From: DASWUD01 sp036401755
Lineage (GTDB): Bacteria; Pseudomonadota; Gammaproteobacteria; Thiohalomonadales; Thiohalomonadaceae
Length of the DNA stretch: 18,423 nucleotides
Assembly (NCBI GenBank): GCA_036401755.1
Contig: DASWUD010000042.1
Location: 1-18,423, forward strand
Direction: 5' to 3'
The position numbers and the translations under genes are program-made. Positions within the stretch are counted from its first letter, which is position 1, and each line of letters starts with the position of its first letter. The notes under the pieces were generated by a model. The model saw only the letters and a program-made list of their open reading frames with translations, did no database searches and was not told where the DNA came from. Shown in pieces: positions 14,633-18,423 of the stretch.

Positions 14633-14658
14633 CTGCGCGGTGCTCGTCGCCGGCGCAG
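14633..14658. terminator. Weak inverted repeat between the convergent pyrD-like and ntrC genes
   Basis: CTGCGC (14633-14638) and GCGCAG (14653-14658) can pair across a 14-base loop, extendable with a bulge. There is no U-tract. It lies 50 bases after one stop and 7 after the other, so it could limit convergent transcription, but the support is thin. Confidence 0.25.
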
Positions 14659-14664
14659 CGCAGA

Positions 14665-16070
<1,406 letters not shown>

Positions 16071-16074
<4 letters not shown>

Positions 16075-17186
16075 GGCCTGACTCCTCTGGATTGCTTGTT
16101 GCCCGCCTGGTGGCGCTGCTCCACCTCCAGCGGCAGCAACACCGTAAACACCGTCCGTCCCGGTTGGCTCTCACACTCGATGAGCCCGCCATTCATGTTC
16201 ACCAGATTCTGTGCGATGGGTAGCCCGAGGCCCGTACCTTCGGCCCGGGTCGTGACCATGGGCAGGAAGATGCTCTCCTTCATCTCAGGGGGAATACCAG
16301 GACCGTTGTCGATGATGTCGATGCGCGCCACCAGCTTGTAGAGCACCTGACCGATGGTGTACTGGCGCAGCGCGCGGGTACGGAGAGTGATTTCGCCATC
16401 TCGCCCAACCGCCTGTGCCGCATTGCGCACCAAATTGAGGAGCGCCTGGATCAGCTGATCGGGATCGGCGGCCATCTCCGGGATCGACGGGTCGTAGTCG
16501 CGTAACAGCCGCACCCCTTCATGCAGCTCCGCCTGCACCACCTGGCGCACCCGCTCGATTACCTCATGGAGGTTGATCGGCTTCTTGTGGGGGAGGGCGT
16601 TGGGGCCCAGCATGCGGTTCATCAGGTTCTGCAGTCGATCCGCTTCGCTGATGATGATGTGGGTGTACTCTTTGAGCTCTTCATTGCTGAGCTCCCGCTC
16701 GAGCAACTGCGCGGCGCCGCGCAGGCCGCCGAGAGGGTTCTTGACCTCGTGGGCCAGGCCACGCACCAGGGCACGGGTCGCCTGGCTCTGGGCCAGCAGC
16801 CCCTCCTCGCGGGTAATGCGCAGCTGGCGATCCACCTGGCTCATTTCCACCAGCAGTTCGCGCGTGTGGCGCGGATCGCTGAGCGGTATTACCGTGACAT
16901 CGACCGTGATGCGCTGCTCATTGGCCAGAGGCAGCACCCGCTCCCGCTCGGTGAAAGGGTGGCCACTGTCGAGTACCGCCTGGAGTGATCCAATCAGTGC
17001 CTCATCGAAAAAGAGTTCGCGCGCCGAGATCCCGCGGGTGCGGCGCGCACTGGCAGCCAGCATCATCTCACCGGCAGGATTGACGTAACGCAGTCGCAGT
17101 TGCTCGTCGAAGAGCAGGACGGCGGTATGCAGGTTTTCGATCACCCGCTGGATCAGGTCACTCTGGTAGGCGTTGTGGGATTCCAT
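16071..17186 (-). CDS. ntrB: Nitrogen regulation sensor kinase/phosphatase NtrB
   Basis: A 371-residue cytoplasmic histidine kinase with an N-terminal PAS domain (about 10-115), HisKA with H146 in RGLAHEVKNPLGGLRGAAQLL, and an ATPase domain with N255 (NLVRNAAQA), DNGPGIPP (293-300) and EGTGLGLPIA (316-325). No membrane segment is seen. With PII protein it controls NtrC phosphorylation according to nitrogen status. It aligns over its whole length with E. coli NtrB, as recalled, supporting ATG 17186; no strong ribosome-binding site precedes it. It is the first gene of ntrBC, separated from glnA by a strong terminator, with its own apparent sigma-54 promoter immediately upstream. Confidence 0.97.
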
Positions 17187-17197
17187 GAGAAGTTCTA

Positions 17198-17213
17198 AGC
17201 AAGAAGCAAACCA
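17198..17213 (-). promoter_or_regulatory. ntrBp: Candidate sigma-54 (-24/-12) promoter of ntrBC
   Basis: On the - strand TGGTTTGCTTCTTGCT (17213-17198) matches the sigma-54 consensus TGGCAYGNNNNTTGCW at all but two fixed positions, with GG and GC exactly 10 bases apart. The predicted transcription start is about 17187, directly at the ntrB ATG (17186). That would give an almost leaderless mRNA, unless translation starts elsewhere. Confidence 0.55.
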
Positions 17214-17287
17214 GCTGTCCTGGCGCCGGCTCGCCGTCAGGAACCGTATCTAAAGTAGCTTCAGCATAGCCCAATCGCCCATGGCGA

Positions 17288-17302
17288 GCACCAATATGGT
17301 GC
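17288..17302. promoter_or_regulatory. NtrC-binding site (perfect palindrome GCACCAATATGGTGC)
   Basis: GCACC-N5-GGTGC is the known NtrC half-site arrangement, here with perfect dyad symmetry. Its centre (17295) is 108 bases upstream of the start predicted from the -24/-12 element, the same distance as one of the E. coli glnAp2 enhancer sites. It should mediate autoregulation of ntrBC. Confidence 0.75.
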
Positions 17303-17359
17303 GCGTGCGCCAAATCAGGGCAAGCGTGTCATAGCCAGGGGAACAAATCCACCATTGGC

Positions 17360-17391
17360 ACAAACAAAAACGCCCCCAGAAGGGGGCGTTT
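17360..17391 (-). terminator. Intrinsic terminator of glnA
   Basis: Read on the - strand, AAACGCCCCC-TTCT-GGGGGCGTTT forms a perfect 10-bp stem with a four-base loop (17391-17368), running into TTGTTTG. It lies 23 bases past the glnA stop and is a textbook rho-independent terminator. It limits read-through from glnA into ntrBC, so ntrBC needs its own promoter. Confidence 0.92.
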
Positions 17392-17414
17392 GTCGTTCTC
17401 AAAAAACCTGAAAA

Positions 17415-18423
17415 TTACAGGCTGTAGTACATGTCGAATTCCACCGGGTGGGTGGTCATGCGGACACGGGTCACTTCCTGCATCTTCAGGTTGATGAAGG
17501 CGTCGATCATGTCGTTGGTGAAGACACCGCCCTTGGTGAGGAAGTCACGATCCTTGTCGAGGGCTTCCAGCGCCATGTCGAGGGAGTGGCAGACCTTCGG
17601 AATGGCCTTCTCCTCTTCCGGCGGCAGGTCGTAGAGGTCCTTGTCCATGGCATCGCCCGGGTGGATCTTGTTCTGGATACCGTCCAGACCGGCCATCATC
17701 AGTGCGGCGAAGGCCAGATAGGGGTTGGCGGTCGGGTCCGGGAAGCGGGTTTCGATACGGCGCGCCTTCGGGTTGGAGACGAAGGGGATACGGATCGAGG
17801 CGGAACGGTTACGGGCCGAGTAGGCCAGCATCACCGGAGCTTCGAAGCCGGGGACCAGGCGTTTGTAGCTGTTGGTGCCGGGGTTGGTGATGGCGTTCAG
17901 CGCCTTGGCGTGCTTGATGATACCGCCGATGTAGTAGAGGGCGGTTTCGGAGAGGCCGCCGTACATGTTGCCGCTGAACAGGTTGGTGCCGCCCTTGGCC
18001 AGGGACTGGTGCACGTGCATGCCGGAGCCGTTGTCGCCGACCATCGGCTTGGGCATGAAGGTGGCGGTCTTGCCGTAGCTGTGGGCCACGTTGTGCACCA
18101 CGTACTTCAGCTTCTGCACCTCGTCGGCCTTCTTCACCAGGGTGTTGAAGGCAACGCCGATTTCACACTGGCCGGCGGTGGCTACTTCGTGGTGGTGTAC
18201 TTCGACCTTCAGGCCGATCTCTTCCATGGCCAGACACATGGCAGCGCGGATGTCGTGCAGGCTGTCGACCGGCGGCACGGGGAAGTAACCACCCTTTACG
18301 CCGGGGCGGTGACCCATGTTACCGTCCGGATAGACGCGCTCGGTGTTCCAGGCTGCCTCTTCGGAGTCGATCTTGACGAAGCAGCCAGACCTATCGGCGC
18401 CCCAGCGGATGGCGTCGAAGATG
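17415..18423 (-). CDS. glnA: Glutamine synthetase type I (GSI-beta), N-terminal part beyond the window
   Basis: The C-terminal 335 residues of glutamine synthetase, the dodecameric cytoplasmic enzyme making glutamine from glutamate, ammonia and ATP. The frame is open to the right edge (first full codon at 18422), so the internal ATG at 18317 is not the start; about 133 N-terminal residues are missing. Motifs: KGGYFPVPPVDS, HHHEVATAGQ, NGSGMHVHQS, PGTNSYKRLVPG and RIPFVSNPKARRIETRFPDP. The adenylylation site LYDLPPEE is present with its Tyr codon at 17633-17631, so activity is probably controlled by GlnE adenylylation, as in E. coli. The order glnA-ntrB-ntrC is the classic one. Confidence 0.98.
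   Translation of the reverse strand, partial: IFDAIRWGADRSGCFVKIDSEEAAWNTERVYPDGNMGHRPGVKGGYFPVPPVDSLHDIRAAMCLAMEEIGLKVEVHHHEVATAGQCEIGVAFNTLVKKADEVQKLKYVVHNVAHSYGKTATFMPKPMVGDNGSGMHVHQSLAKGGTNLFSGNMYGGLSETALYYIGGIIKHAKALNAITNPGTNSYKRLVPGFEAPVMLAYSARNRSASIRIPFVSNPKARRIETRFPDPTANPYLAFAALMMAGLDGIQNKIHPGDAMDKDLYDLPPEEEKAIPKVCHSLDMALEALDKDRDFLTKGGVFTNDMIDAFINLKMQEVTRVRMTTHPVEFDMYYSL

Noticed and set aside
17235..17265. A second GG-N10-GC element on the - strand (GGCTATGCTGAAGC) as a sigma-54 promoter
   Set aside because: Only the invariant dinucleotides match; the AA before GC and the interior differ from the consensus, and the element at 17198-17213 is much better.
17344..17360. CCACC-ATT-GGCAC as a second NtrC site
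   Set aside because: The spacer is three instead of five bases and the half-sites are imperfect, so it does not fit the NtrC arrangement.

Overview
The window looks like ordinary chromosome of a GC-rich gammaproteobacterium. The order yibQ-(ctpA)-envC-gpmI, divergent from yibN-grxC-secB-gpsA, with trmL and then ntrC-ntrB-glnA beyond, is the arrangement I recall for the gpmI/secB neighbourhood of Escherichia and Pseudomonas. A class 1B-type dihydroorotate dehydrogenase, a beta-carbonic anhydrase and a persulfide-sensor-type ArsR would suit a sulfur-oxidising or autotrophic lineage such as Chromatiales. That placement is inference; no rRNA or other decisive marker is present.

Layout. (1) 1-374 (+) is the 3' end of a beta-carbonic anhydrase. 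It abuts, tail to tail with no spacer, a large membrane hybrid histidine kinase on the - strand (375-3272). (2) 3530-9357 (-) is one tight run transcribed gpmI > envC > ctpA > yibQ > yajL > an unknown 85-residue gene. It combines glycolysis with periplasmic cell-wall and protease functions. (3) 9606-13041 (+) runs arsR > DUF2892 membrane protein > rhodanese (yibN) > grxC > trxC > secB > gpsA. The first two genes appear inserted between gpmI and yibN, and trxC between grxC and secB. (4) 13085-13549 (-) is trmL, divergent from a PyrD class 1B-like gene at 13618-14583 (+). (5) 14665-17186 (-) is ntrB-ntrC, preceded by an apparent NtrC box and a -24/-12 promoter. Further upstream lies glnA (17415 to the window edge, -), closed by a strong terminator.

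The most interesting part is 9500-11527. An ArsR repressor carries two cysteines 66 residues apart, as in BigR/SqrR sensors. It is followed by a DUF2892 protein, then two strong hairpins, a membrane-anchored rhodanese with an intact active-site cysteine, a glutaredoxin and a zinc-finger thioredoxin 2. Together this resembles a split version of E. coli YgaV-YgaP (ArsR plus a rhodanese-DUF2892 fusion) built into the housekeeping yibN-grxC-secB operon. It may place thiol and sulfur-transfer functions, and perhaps SecB and GpsA, partly under persulfide control. The second notable signal is the ntrBC promoter. A perfect NtrC palindrome is centred 108 bp upstream of the transcription start predicted from a good sigma-54 element, and that start falls almost on the ntrB ATG. 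No mobile element, CRISPR array, tRNA or rRNA was recognised, and no gene-free stretch exceeds about 260 bases.
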